Shown here: piece by piece, positions 21,001-31,452 of the stretch
Layout of the letters: each line of letters opens with the position of its first letter
Position numbering within the stretch: position 1 is the first letter of the stretch
Assembly: GCA_019693395.1 (NCBI GenBank)
Contig: JAAMXP010000453.1
Coordinates: forward strand, 1 to 32,090
Source of the DNA: Ettlia oleoabundans
Lineage: Eukaryota > Chlorophyta > Chlorophyceae > Chlamydomonadales
Length of the DNA stretch: 32,090 bases
Direction of reading: 5' to 3'
Program-made: the position numbers and the translations under genes
The notes under the pieces: generated by a model
Database searches by the model: none
What the model saw: the letters and a program-made list of their open reading frames with translations, nothing else
Told to the model about the DNA's origin: nothing

Positions 21001-22779
21001 TGTATGACCCGCATAAGGCGCTCGTGCCCCTTGGCCTTCAGGGCACGCCGCACAGTCTCTGGGGTGCCGCCTATGCCGCCCTGCAGCCCAGCAGGCAGTG
21101 GGTTATGAGGATGGGTATCAGCCAAGGTAGAAGCCGCTGGTGGTGGTCCCAGAGAAACCCCGGCCAGCCGCCTTTGGGGCAGCAGCAGGACACATGAGCA
21201 TCGACATCCTGGCCCCAGCTGCTGGGTCAACACCCACGTTGGACCAGGGCGTGCCCGCTTCCAAGAATGCCTTGTTCAAGCCGGGGTGGTGCCGCTCGCA
21301 GGCCGCCTTCACTATCTCCTCCTCGCTGCACAGCAGCGGGTCCTGTGGTGTGCGAAAGGGAGAGGAAGAGGCATGGCGGTAGACAGGGGCGGATGCAGGT
21401 TGTCAGCAAAAGAGCAAACACAACTGTCAGCGTTGGGCGCAGGGTGTTTGAGTGTGCACCACTGGGGCTATCAAGTGGGAGCGGCAACCCATCAACGCAG
21501 CCGAAAAGGTGTGCATGGGGCCAGAGGACACCCAAGTGTCCCACATGGCTCATAGGCATTCACAGTTACGACAGGGCTGCCCGACAGGCAGCGCTGCATC
21601 GCCTTCACTGCACCGCCCATTCAAATATAGACCCACACATTCTCCCCACCTTGCTGTGGGTGCCACGCACGTGTGCCGGGTTGGGCGCCCGGCAGCGGCT
21701 GCACTCTGGTCGGTTGCCGCCGTTGACGTGCCTGCACTGCCCGCACATCCAGCTGGACTCGGCTGTTGGCTGGGCGGGCCGAGGGGCCACCGGCGGCACA
21801 AGGCGCTGAGGGTCCGGCACCGAGGTGGACACTGTTTTCTCCACCCCTGTGCGCCGTGCAAGCATGCTCTTACGGGCGGCTCGATTGGCCTCCACTAAGT
21901 CGTTGACGGTATCCGGGCGACTGCAACATGAGGTGGTGGGCACTGGGGACACACCCGTAAGAAGCATGATCATGGAGAGGAGGGCAGAATGCAGCATGGG
22001 GCAGCAGAGAACCTAAGAAAGGCAGGGCGAGTGATTGGAACGAGGTTCGCATTGAAACAAAGTAGGTGGGTGACCGAGGAGGAGGAGGGTAGGCCCGACC
22101 GCCACTAGCAACAATAACTCAGCACACACTCACCCATTCATGTCGGTCAGCCCATCCACAAAGTTTCGGCAGAAAGGACACTTCAATCCCGCATCAGCCT
22201 GCAGCGGTGGTGATTTACTACAGGCAGGCGTTGCAGGTGTAGTGCACCTGTGCACAAGTGAGATAATTGCTGCCGAGGTTGTGGGCAGGCAGTACAAGAG
22301 GCATATCTGCGCAGAAGGCAGGAAGTCTGCCCGACCCTGGCGCACCTTGAACACAATCTGTGCACGCATATTGTTGCAGCACCTACAGGCAGGTCGGGGC
22401 AAAAAGAGGAAGCACAAACAATGTTGCATTTGTCCAGTCCTTGCACCGGCCGTGGGCGGCGGCAGCGACACTGTTTCATCGGCAAGCGCAGCGGCGGGTT
22501 ACGCAGGGCCGGGAAAGCCGACTGCAACACTCACTCTAAACATATCTCGTGCCGGCAGGGCTGCAGCTTTATCTCCACCATGACGTCGTCCCCGCAAATG
22601 TGGCAAGGCTCCGCTCCCTTGGGCAGCAGGGCGCGGTCCCAAGAGCTGGAATTGCCTCCCCATACCTTAGCCGCGCCCCACACACTCATATCGGCCGCGC
22701 TGGCGACCAATCGATGTAGAAGGGCGGCTTTTGAGAGCGCAGCAGGGCAAGCCTGCTGCGGGGGATAACCATTGGCCAT
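15002..22779 (-). CDS. Large RING, RanBP2 zinc-finger, helical-repeat, Pro/Gln-rich protein; putative E3 ubiquitin ligase
   Basis: Nineteen exons join in phase to 1219 residues: 22779-22535, 22382-22346, 22198-22134, 21920-21650, 21342-21238, 21080-20990, 20826-20714, 20388-20267, 20099-20027, 19789-19715, 19520-19419, 19172-19095, 18831-18745, 18634-18548, 18269-18173, 17926-17814, 17458-17399, 17176-17105, 16768-15002. A C3HC4 RING uses C59, C62, C75, H77, C80, C83, C101 and C104. A RanBP2 finger (C175, C178, C189, C192) follows. Residues 207-631 form helices, each small exon giving one 20-38 residue unit, one of them PUF-like (DLHGNYALQNLLE). Residues 632-1190 are Pro/Gln/Ala-rich and disordered. 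The end is a second finger, WACRMC..CCDMCGSQRS, like ubiquitin-binding NZFs. An E3 role is inferred from the RING. I know no named family with this order. Start chosen at the first ATG; upstream in-frame GTG ignored. The 10-N gap lies in intron 15. Confidence 0.85.
17068..17093 (+). other. G-quadruplex-type motif in RING gene intron 18
   Basis: Five runs of three or four G with 1-3 nt spacers on the template strand, 11 nt after the exon 18 donor. It meets the usual G4 pattern; the RNA itself is C-rich. Confidence 0.7.
17934..17943. other. Assembly gap, 10 N
   Basis: Ten N in intron 15 of the RING gene, starting 8 nt upstream of the exon 16 acceptor. Flanking exons agree in phase (both phase 1), so any hidden exon must be a multiple of three in length. 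Confidence 0.98.
19556..19571. repeat. TG dinucleotide microsatellite
   Basis: Eight TG units in RING gene intron 10. Simple repeat. Confidence 0.85.
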
Positions 22780-22970
22780 CGACAGCGAGAGAAAGGCCGT
22801 GCTCTGGGACACGAGGTACAGTGTACTGAATGCCTCCTCCCGCCATCGACGCCGCTCCCGGGCCTGACCTACCGTATCCCTGGTTTAAAAAGGGGCCACC
22901 ACATCCGAAGCCATTACACCATTCCAGTATTAGAGCACACTCTGGTGCTCTCAAACACCCCAGCGCAAAT
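22780..22970. promoter_or_regulatory. Short gap between EI24 and the RING gene
   Basis: Only 191 bp separate the EI24 stop from the RING gene ATG on the same strand. It must hold the EI24 3' end (TGTAA at 22914-22918 on the minus strand) and the RING gene promoter and 5' UTR, unless the latter has an upstream exon. Confidence 0.5.
22914..22918 (-). promoter_or_regulatory. Putative TGTAA poly(A) signal for EI24
   Basis: TTACA on the + strand, 53 nt past the EI24 stop, a good position for an algal polyadenylation signal. Confidence 0.5.
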
Positions 22971-25562
22971 CTATCGGGTCCCTGCGCTGGTTAGGCTGAG
23001 CATGCTGCTCTCGCTCAGCGAAGGCCCAGCAGGCTGCGCCTTTTTTATGCCCAGCATCCGCACCAAGCGCGGCACCAGCGCCAGGCTGCCCAGCAACTTG
23101 TTGGTGGCCCAGCATGCGGGGCGGAGTATTGGCAGTGGGGGTAGCGAGCGACGAGTCCCTCCCTCTGCCAAGGCTGCACACAGCGGACATGATGCTGCGT
23201 GTGAGTGCACGGGCGAATTATCGCAACACAAACCTTCCAGCACCCGGCCAACGTGCCAGCCTCAACCCTGAAGGAGCAGGACAGCACATGCCAACCAGCA
23301 GCAGCCTAACAGAGGCAGTAACCCTGCGTGTCTCGACAGCTGTAGTGCATGCGCGCAGGTTTGGTGGTTCTTCAACACCCATCAACGAGACACTTCTCCC
23401 GTCACTCTGGAACCTTGGCGACACTCTACGTCACCCTGGACAGCCAAAGCGGCTGCCGTGTTGCCCTATCAATACGCAGTTGATGTCCAGAGGGCACCTT
23501 GTTGGTAGAGCAGCCATCTGGAATCTGCCGCCATCATGATGTCCAGGGGGAAGAGCAGGCCAATGAGCGCTGTGCCCACGTAGAAAGAGGAAAGCGCCAT
23601 GGGAAGCACCGTAGCCACGCCAAACCCTGCTTTGAAAGCTGCCTTGCTCGTTGGCTAAGTTGCAGTGCGAGCAAAAGGACACATTCTGGCCCCACGCAGG
23701 CAGCCACTGCCTGTCACTGCGACTATCCAGAACGACTTTCAAATGACTTTGGACCACATCTACCTTCCCACCTACCCAGGAAAAAGGCCCAGTGGCGCTC
23801 GAAGTAGGCGATGCGCTGCTGAAGCGGTACACTATGCAGGCTCCACTTGTAGTCAAAGCAGTACAGCGCATACAGGCAGCTGAGCAGCAGGAAATTGAGG
23901 GCAGGACCTGCTGAGGGCAGAGGTGGGGTGGTTGGGGGGTGGGGGCAGCAAGTGAGTGTGATCCATCACACCTGCCCTGGCAATGCCACCAACGCTGACG
24001 TACATAGCAGTTCTTTAAGCCACAATGCATTGGTGCATGCTGCTGTGACTCGTAACTTCAGGGTCAGACTATATGGTCGCCCACATGCAGCCCGTCCCGC
24101 CACCGCACCCAACCACCATCCTGTCTACCCACCTATCTTGGGGAGCATTGCCGCCAGTGCAACCTGCACGAAGAATACTGCCAGCAGGACAGCGCGGTAC
24201 ACCTCCTGTGAGATGAAGGCCATGGCGTCGGGGCGATGCACCTGTAAAGGGGTGATGGTGCACAGGTGTGTTGTATACGCACGCGTGTGGTGAGCGATGT
24301 CTTGCTGGACATTACATGCTCAAGTATCTGGCAATTCAATGGCACTGAAACCAATGGAAAACCGCACAAATTTAGCAGTGACATGGCACAGTATGCAGCG
24401 CAGCGTAACCTGTAGCCTCCAACATACTACCGCAGATGTTTTATAATTTTGCCATGCACCATGCAGTCGCTCGAGCAGAGTCACACTAGCTGCTCCCCCA
24501 CACCCATTGCACAGCTCAGGCACATGAAATATACTGGCATACCTTCACTACACTCTGCTGAGCCTGTACCAGCATGACACCCTGACGCTGTGCACGCTGC
24601 TGCAACGCACGGCTCTGCCCCGCCACCACCACAAGCTCCGCTATCTCATTGTACCTGCAGTTGCATGCAATGGTGTGCTGAGTCGGCAACCAGGGTGACT
24701 TGAGGGGCAAAAAAGCTAAGAACGGAGGGAGGAGAGCTGTAGAACAAGCCTGGAGGGCAGCAAAGAGTGATGATGTTTGACCCAATGCCTTTTCCACAGC
24801 AACACGTCTTCTCACTTCAATGTGCTGTTACTATTGAGCAGCTGCATGCCTCCAAACAATGCTTCTCCAGAGAAAAAGCTGCCCACACGCACCAGATGCA
24901 GTTGACCAGCAGGGAGATGAGGTAAGCGGGAGCCAGCCAGAGGAGGTGGTAGAGTCCTAGCAAAGCTGAGCTGATGGCGTCAGTGGCAGCACCCCCCACC
25001 ACCGCAGTAAGCAGCAGATGCACTAGAGGCTTGAGACCATAGTCCAACAGCAACACACTGCAAGCAGGAGAGGGGGCAGTGAGCGTTGAGACCCTCAAGA
25101 ATGGGGAGTGAGGCAGGCGTTTTGCTGGGTGAGCGCCACGGGCAAACCCACGACAGGGCACATGCAGGAGCGGTTGCGAGCTTGATGACAAACCTGCCCA
25201 GAAAGATGAATCCGTTCAGCAAGAGACAGTTGGCTGTCTTGGCCTACATCCAAGCAGTGCAAGAGTCGAGTCAATGGCAGGGTGAAGCGCAGGCGCGGCA
25301 CCAGCGCTCCTGCCGCTGCTGCCATCACCGCCATGCCCGTGCTTACGAGAATGCGGGGATCGTGGACGAAATAGATGACGCATCGATGCAGGCAAAGAGC
25401 GTCTCTAAACCCCGCTAGCCTGCACAAGGCAGGGAGAGAGGTTGGGTTTCCGTGATAGCGGTGTCGGCAGCCTGATAGCCAGCGCTACCACAACCCTCAC
25501 CACAGCAGGATGCCAGTTTTTAAAGCGGAAAGCACACTGGCCAGACGCCCGGCGAGCGCCAT
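22971..25562 (-). CDS. EI24: EI24 family membrane protein (etoposide-induced 2.4 homolog)
   Basis: EI24 proteins (EPG-4 in worm; one homolog in plants) are multi-pass ER membrane proteins that act in autophagy in animals; the plant role is unclear. Nine exons (25562-25501, 25419-25347, 25243-25194, 25057-24893, 24654-24543, 24241-24133, 23907-23776, 23626-23498, 23173-22971) join in phase to 344 residues. The start reads MALAGRLASVLSALKTGILL, followed by WLAGFRDALCLHRCV, CLLLNGFIFLGSVLLLDYGL, CIWYNEIAELVVVAGQS and FISQEVYRAVLLAVFF. Then LLSCLYALYCFDYKWSLH and RIAYFERHWAFFLGFGVA, the EI24 core, and FYVGTALIGLLFPLDIMMAA. Several hydrophobic helices are clear. The last exon (LPILRPACWATNKLL and a Ser-rich tail) is less conserved and least certain. 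The exon 7 donor is GTAGGT, chosen over a GT 4 nt downstream because only it keeps the frame. Confidence 0.9.
23922..23945 (+). other. G-rich tract in EI24 intron 6
   Basis: GGTGGGGTGGTT followed by runs of six and five G, on the strand opposite the transcript. Possible G4 former, less regular than the one at 17068. Confidence 0.45.
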
Positions 25563-25979
25563 TCCTCAACGTTGCCGCAGCATTGGCAGGCTTTATGCAG
25601 AAGGCAGCAGCCGTCAACTGTAGACTAGCCTGAAACGACCTTTAATTCCTTGACACCTGAGTGGTCAGGGTTGTCCCGCCTGGCGGGGGCACTGCCAGTG
25701 CACTGGCAGGGGACGTTTCTGAAACTCGTGTGAATCGCTCATTGCAGCAACCCGCTGTTACAAGGAGCACTCTGCAATGAATAAACAGCGGGATTGAGTT
25801 GCTGCCGCGGCAGCGGCCGCCCAGCCGCGAGCCGCCGCCATGGCCTCCATGCGCGCATGCTCGCCAGCGCGCCCATCCCTCCATCCGCACCAAGCTGCCG
25901 TCGATGGCTGCCGCTGCACCGCCCAGCCATTGAGCGCATGTGCAGTGGCGGCCAGCGCCGGCGCGCCACGTGGCACCGC
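25563..25979. other. Intergenic, L15 3' flank and EI24 promoter
   Basis: 417 bp between the L15 stop and the EI24 start, same strand. It holds a TGTAA for L15 at 25758-25762. The long open frames over 25642-26022 are GC-driven shadows. Confidence 0.55.
25758..25762 (-). promoter_or_regulatory. Putative TGTAA poly(A) signal for RPL15
   Basis: TTACA on the + strand, 218 nt downstream of the L15 stop codon. Confidence 0.45.
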
Positions 25980-28236
25980 TTAACGGTAGCGGCGCAGGCT
26001 GATGGAGTTGTTCTTGCGCCACACGGCGCGGCGGCTGGGGCGAGCCTTGGTGTGGAGGTGGCCCTTGCCCTGCAGGCCGCGGTACTTCTTGCCTGCGCTA
26101 GTCAGGCCGCGCAGCTCGCGATGCTTGTGCACGGGGTTGCAGATCCAGTTGATGCGAGCGTCCTGCGGGGAGCACATGCAAATGCGGTGGGCATGTCAGA
26201 CAGGCAGGATTGGGTTTGGAATGGGTGATGGGCAGAGTAGGGCATAGTGGCTCCATCTCCTTTTGACTGGTTGGCTTGCGATAGACTGCAGGGTTGAGCA
26301 GTGTTGCGTGAGAAGCTCCAAGCTGAGCGATGCTGTCCTGCTGAGGCTGAGTCGAAAGTGCTGCCAAGACGACTACCCTTCCCCTTGCAACTAATGTGCT
26401 GATGGGTGCCATATTGAGCTGTTTGGCCGGGCTGTTGGCCCGCTTTCTGCTGCCGTGTCCAGCTCCACAACACTTGCCCTTTGCCGCTGCATCTGCCTAT
26501 GCCACACAGCTGAAAAATAGCTGACTATCCTGCTCCAGTTCCATGCTGCCAACTCAACACATCTGGCTCTGCTGCTCTGCCCACCACTAAAACCTGTTTA
26601 AGGGCACCAGGACTCAAACCAAGAAAGGCATCCACCTCCCTAGTGTTCGCCCAGCAAACGCCAACAATTTATATATGCGCAACCTTGACAGAATGCTCCA
26701 TCAACCCTTGTCCCGCTGCCATACTGTGCCCACCTTGCGGATGGCCTTGTGTGCGGGGTCCACCAGGATCACCTCAAAGTACTTGTAGACAGCATCCTGC
26801 AGTACCAGGCATTACGGGAGCAGATTAATCCTTACTGATGTCAAGATCAAGGATTATGCAATGCAAGGGCTGGAGCAGAGGTGGCAGTAGCACACGGTGG
26901 ACCCCGCCATGGTGTGGCACGTGCATAGCGACCGGCTGCCTCTGCTGTGCTTGAGAACCAGCTGTTTAAGACCCAGCTAACTGATGTGCTGATTGTAACT
27001 GTGTTGCTTTTGCAATACCGCTCGCCCAGCTGCCTGCAACTGCCGACTAGCGCCGCAGCCTGCTGCTGGCTGATCCGTGCAGCAGCCGCTAGTAGTTGAA
27101 GTCGGTCTTAAACCGCCTCAAAAGAGCTGCTATGCATGAGCCGCACTGAGAGCACCATCGCACTCTGCCAGTTGTCTTCACATTGCAGTGACTGGCGACT
27201 AACTGGTTGCAGTATGTTGCGCGGCTGTTGACCCTGCTGCGCTGGAGTCGGTGTGTGTGCACCGACTTACGAAAGCTCTTTACCGCAGCACCACACCGCT
27301 GTCAGATAACGACTGACAGCCAACCCGTCGGAAACCGCTTAATTGAGTGCCTACGCCACCCACCTGGTTAACCCAGTAGCTGTTGAGCACGCGCAGGCCG
27401 CCGCACTTGCGCCCCACGCGCTCCTCCGCAACGTTGCGCAGGTTGCGGGCGGGCTTCAGCTGCGTGACACCCTGGTGCACGGGCTTGCCGTACACGATAC
27501 CCTGCCGATGGTTGAACACGAGCGGCAGCGCACAGCAGGGTGGTGAGGGTCAGGAAGTAAACCCCAGAGGAGACCAGCGATATAACGAACGCTGAACACT
27601 TGCAACCCGCACAGACGGGTGACTGCTGCTAGCGGCAGTCTGCTGCAATCCAGGCCGCAGGCAGCACCCCTGGCACCGCCTTCTCGCACCTTGGACACGG
27701 GCTTCTTGCGGCCGCCGCGGCGCACACGGACCCTGTACACCACGTATCCCTGCTTGGCCTTGAAGCCCATGCGGCGCGCCTTGTCGGGGCGGCTGGGCCG
27801 CGTCAGGCGCACAATGCCGGGCAGCTGCCTGAACTCCCAGCACCGCACGCGGAGCAGGAAGCGGAGCACATCGCTCTGCTTCTTCTTCCAAAGCTCCTCA
27901 ATGTACTGCAGCAGGCAGAGCAGGCAGCAAGGGCGCGGCGGCCAGCCAGCGGGCAGAGTGGTGAGGCGGCGAGGCAGTCGCGGCGGCGGCCTGCAAGGCC
28001 CCTGCAAGGCCCCGCCCTTCTCCAGCGGCGCTGCAGTGGGTCGTCTAAGCGGCGGGACTGCCTGTTCGGCGACCAGAGGCCGAGCTGACACTGTCCCTCC
28101 CTCGTTCATGCCACTGCATGTCACGCCAACGTGCTGTACTCATGCACGCCTGCTCCAAAGCTGCGCCGGTGCCCTGAATCACTGAAACTCTGCCGCGCGG
28201 TGCAAACTGCACCAAGTTCACCTTGTACGCTCCCAT
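25980..28236 (-). CDS. RPL15: 60S ribosomal protein L15 (eL15)
   Basis: Core large-subunit cytosolic ribosomal protein. Five exons (28236-28222, 27905-27690, 27501-27364, 26796-26734, 26162-25980) join in phase to exactly 204 residues, the universal length. The first exon is only 15 nt and encodes MGAYK. It is followed by [40 protein letters not shown] and [11 protein letters not shown]. The third exon gives [20 protein letters not shown], then come [16 protein letters not shown] and the C-terminal block [20 protein letters not shown] ending SLRRYR. Introns 3 and 4 are each about 570 bp and hold no recognisable exon; ribosomal-protein introns often host snoRNAs, but I could not find convincing C and D boxes. 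Divergent with NTH1 across 314 bp. Confidence 0.98.
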
Positions 28237-28550
28237 CGCTGGACCAGGAGCGTTCGACTCTGCTCCTCCGAGCCCAAAAGAGACAGAGGCAGGCCTGCGG
28301 GGAGCCTATGTGCATTCCCCGTCGCTCTGCCACGCAGGCGAGCCGCACTTGTTCCCGGGCATGGGTACCCTGGGGGGCGCCAATCAACGTCGAGGCGTTT
28401 GCAACGGATAGGAATCCGCTGCAAGAGAGTTTTCGAGGGGCCATTGGGACGATGCGGGGCTCCTTGCCCCGAACCCCACTGCGGCACCTCGTCCAGTGAT
28501 GGCAGTGGCCTGCTGCGGAAACCCCTCGTTCATAGCGCCTGAGGTATCGG
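28237..28550. promoter_or_regulatory. Divergent promoter region, RPL15 / NTH1
   Basis: 314 bp between two head-to-head starts. Its last 26 bp belong to a 71-bp element that recurs at 31035-31104. No TATA box or known promoter motif was recognised. Confidence 0.5.
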
Positions 28551-28595
28551 ATGATCATTCGTCAATCAGCCAGCCTGTTGGCACACCACACTTTG
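28525..28595 (+). repeat. 71-bp dispersed repeat, copy 1 (over the NTH1 start)
   Basis: Aligns with 31035-31104 at 55 of 71 columns with one gap; the 3' part (28553-28595) is best, 37 of 43. It spans the proposed NTH1 ATG and the first codons of its targeting peptide. Confidence 0.75.
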
Positions 28596-30740
28596 CAGCT
28601 CAGCCGCTCCCGCCGCTTGGCAGCGGCTGCAATAACAGCCACCGCAGCACTTTTGCCTGCCTACCGCCTGTTCTGCTCAGGCACAGCAACACTGTTAGGC
28701 CAGACGCTGCTAAATAAAATGCCAAGTTCATTAGCAGTAGCGACCGCAGCATCAGCAGCGTTGGCAGCAGCAGCAGCAGCAGAAGGCGCCCAGCCGGCGC
28801 CAGCAAAGCGTGCGCGCGGCAGACCCAAGTTGCGGACTGGGCCAGCCCCCACTGGCGCAAGTTCCCTGCCTGCAGCGCTGAACGCGGCCGTGTTGCCAGA
28901 TGTGCAAGAGCCACCCAGCAGCGGCAAAAAGAAAGCTGGCAGGCGGATAGCTGGGCCCTCGGTGCTAGTGCTAGGGAACCAGGCAGCCCTTGCATACAAG
29001 GCTGGCCGCATTGCTGAGCTGCTAGGAAGGCTGTATCCCAACCCCCCAATCCCATTAGACCATGGCTCCACCTTCCAGCTGCTTTGCGCCGTGCTGCTGT
29101 CCGCACAGGTGAGCGCCAGTTCCCTTGCAGAGACGCCAGTGCAGCGCTGTACCTCCCAGCCTGCTACGCGTCAGTATCTGCCCTTGCGCATATAACGGGG
29201 AAGGCATGTGCAGCAGATCACTGCGGTTACCTATCCAGGCACATCATTGAGACCCCTGGGCAGTACCGTTGCATCCTCGCAATCTGCCCAGGGCTGCCTT
29301 GCTGCTTTGCCCGTGATTTGGCATGTAACGCAGACCACTGACAAGAAGGTGAATGAATGCACCCCGGCATTGTTTCAGCTGGCACCCGATGCCGCTAGCA
29401 TGGCAGCAGCTGATGTGGCAGACATCCAGGCATGCATACGCTGCCTGGGCCTGGCCCCTACAAAGGCGAAGAACCTCAAGGCCATGAGCCAGGTAAGGAC
29501 AGTATTGAAGGCTGCCTGACAAAACTGCTTCTTGATGCAGTATGCAGGACATATCTGGGGCAAGGTTGTGCAGGTCAGCCCCCAGTCATCTTTGCCTCAT
29601 GCGGCTGGGGATGCCAAGCAGACGGGGCGCTGCCTGCTGTCACAGCTGCAGCTTGCACGTGCTTTGGCTCCTTGGCTTGATGTCGCCGCAACATTCACCT
29701 GTTGCATCATTGCCTGCACTGTTGTGTGCTCTGCAGATACTCGTCATGCAACATGGTGGCGAGGTGCCGGCCTCAATGGCTGCTTTGGAGGCTCTGCCGG
29801 GTGTGGGCCACAAAACGGCTTCCGTGGTGATGTGCCAGGCCTTTGCCCAGGATGCATTCCCAGTGGACACACACATACATGTGGGACGCCGCTTATCCCT
29901 TCAAGGATGCTTGCGCTCATGTGTGACCTACATTGCCGCTGCCTATGTCAGGCTGTTTGGACTGGTGGCCTTGAACAACTACTGAGATGAATATTGGAAA
30001 ATCGGCTGCCCGGCTAGCCACCCACATCATTTCGTCATCGCCTGAACCGCGGCCCCTGCCTACCTACCTGCCTGCAGCGGCTTGCGCAGCGCTGGGGGCT
30101 GACCGACGGCAAGAGTGTGGAGCAGACTGAGGCTGATCTGAAGCTGCTCTTCCCGCAGCACCTCTGGAAGGATCTGCACCTGCAGGTGGGTGGCCAATCG
30201 GCTGCTGGCAGGCTAACAAAAGAAGAAAGTCGGTGTGGATATTCCTAGGGCCTGGCACGTGCTCGTGACGGCAACTGCGCGTGGCCTTTATTACGAGGGC
30301 AGTCATGCTCACACCAGCAGGTCTGCCTGACTGCCTCCTTGCATGTTGTGTTCTGCTTGCGCCTTTATTTCTGTGGCAACCCTACGTTTGGCCGCTTTTC
30401 CCTTACGTTTCTTCGGCCACAGATTATCTTCTTTGGGCGGGACAAGTGCCCAGCGCAGCGTCACGATCCCGTCTTGTGTCCCATCTGTTCATGGGCGGCC
30501 GTGCCGCCCTACAACAAGCTCGGTGTCTCGCCTCTGCGGCCGGGGAAGAAGGGAGCGTCGCCAGCAGCCAAGGCAGTGGCAGCGGTAGTTGACGAGAGTG
30601 GGAGGGCATTGGCAGTGGGAGCCGCCATTGCAGCAGCGGCACCACGCGGTCGTCGGCCTCGCTCCACGCCTGTCAATGGCGGAGCGGTGGATGCCCCTGC
30701 GCCCAAGCGCAGTCGACGTGCTCCAGCGAGTGGATCGTGA
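28551..30740 (+). CDS. NTH1: Endonuclease III homolog, bifunctional DNA glycosylase/AP lyase
   Basis: NTH removes oxidised pyrimidines and nicks the abasic site in base excision repair. Five exons (28551-29108, 29334-29492, 29737-29880, 30078-30185, 30423-30740) join in phase to 428 residues. The N-terminus is Arg/Ser/Ala-rich and looks organelle-targeting; a second ATG at 28719 (Met57) is an alternative start. The core begins FQLLCAVLLSAQTTDKKVN. The helix-hairpin-helix LEALPGVGHKTASVV has catalytic Lys265, and VDTH has catalytic Asp283. RLAQRWGLTDGKSVEQTEAD and IIFFGRDKCPAQRHD follow. The Fe-S loop is odd: Cys332, Cys342 and Cys345 (C-x9-C-x2-C) with no fourth Cys in place of the standard C-x6-C-x2-C-x5-C. 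The Ala/Arg/Lys-rich tail (KRSRR) could be nuclear-targeting or DNA-binding. Confidence 0.93.
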
Positions 30741-30922
30741 AGATGCTGTATCAAACATGAGTTGTATTCCTTAGCATTGTATGTGTTCATTTGTGTGCCA
30801 GGCAATGCCAGCTACCCTTTTGCGCCTGGCACGCTGGCGCTGACGGACACTGCTCGCTGTTGAGATCCTTTGACATCCTGTCCTCTATTGTATCTTTCTG
30901 TTGACAACATCTCCCAACTGTT

Positions 30923-30927
30923 TGTAA
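30923..30927 (+). promoter_or_regulatory. Putative TGTAA poly(A) signal for NTH1
   Basis: TGTAA about 183 nt after the NTH1 stop codon, in a locally T-rich stretch. Confidence 0.5.
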
Positions 30928-31034
30928 GTTCCAGTTTGCTGCCAAGGCTGTGATGGGTCAACACCTGCTCCGCTTCTTACCGGCAACCGCCTTCCGAAGG
31001 CGCTGCAGGGATAGCATAGACCAGGGATTACACT

Positions 31035-31104
31035 CTCTTTTATAGCGAGTGGGGTAGCAATGGATCATTGTTTAATCAGTCAGCCTGTGGCACGCCACAC
31101 TTTG
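31035..31104 (+). repeat. 71-bp dispersed repeat, copy 2
   Basis: Same orientation as copy 1. Conserved blocks include TATAGCG, GATCATT, AATCAG and CAGCCTGT, ending CCACACTTTG. Lies about 350 bp upstream of the last gene's start. No terminal inverted repeats or target-site duplication seen. Confidence 0.75.
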
Positions 31105-31452
31105 GTGTTCAATGTGGCGTACTCCCTCTCTGAGCACAGCCGTCAGCCATGGCAGGGGCACGCCTGCACAACGACCCCTACGTGCAAGCAGAATTCTCAT
31201 TGCCCCTCAAGAATTGTAGCGTAACATGCAAGCGCACTGCCATGGCAGCAGAAAGAGGGGCAGCAGAGTCAGAACAGCCTGCGTACTCATCTGTTCTTCG
31301 TTTTGTGCCAGCTGTGCCGTGCCCGCTGGCGATGCCGCAGCCCCTGCTCTGCTGGGCTTCTGTGATCTCCCATGCCCTTCCGTAACCAAACAATTGCATT
31401 GCTCATCCCACTCGATCTGTAATTTAAGCTCCGTGCACGTGTAAAGGCTGCT

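Larger units (their letters stand above)
30741..31452. other. Intergenic, NTH1 3' flank and upstream region of the last gene
   Basis: 712 bp without a supported gene. It holds a TGTAA at 30923-30927 and the second copy of the 71-bp repeat. The open frame at 31149-31385 has no homology signal and is probably 5' UTR or spacer. Confidence 0.55.

Noticed and set aside
23494..23776. EI24 ending at a stop within exon 8 read-through (TGA near 23478)
   Set aside because: Splicing at CAAG|GTGCCC to 23173 keeps phase and gives a normal family length, although this last exon remains the weakest part of the model.
26826..26856. AATCCTT...AAGGATT inverted repeat in L15 intron 3
   Set aside because: Seven-base arms around a long loop are expected by chance; C/D boxes for a snoRNA are not convincing.
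31149..31385. 78-codon frame after the second 71-bp repeat
   Set aside because: No homology, no transit or domain pattern; more likely spacer or 5' UTR.
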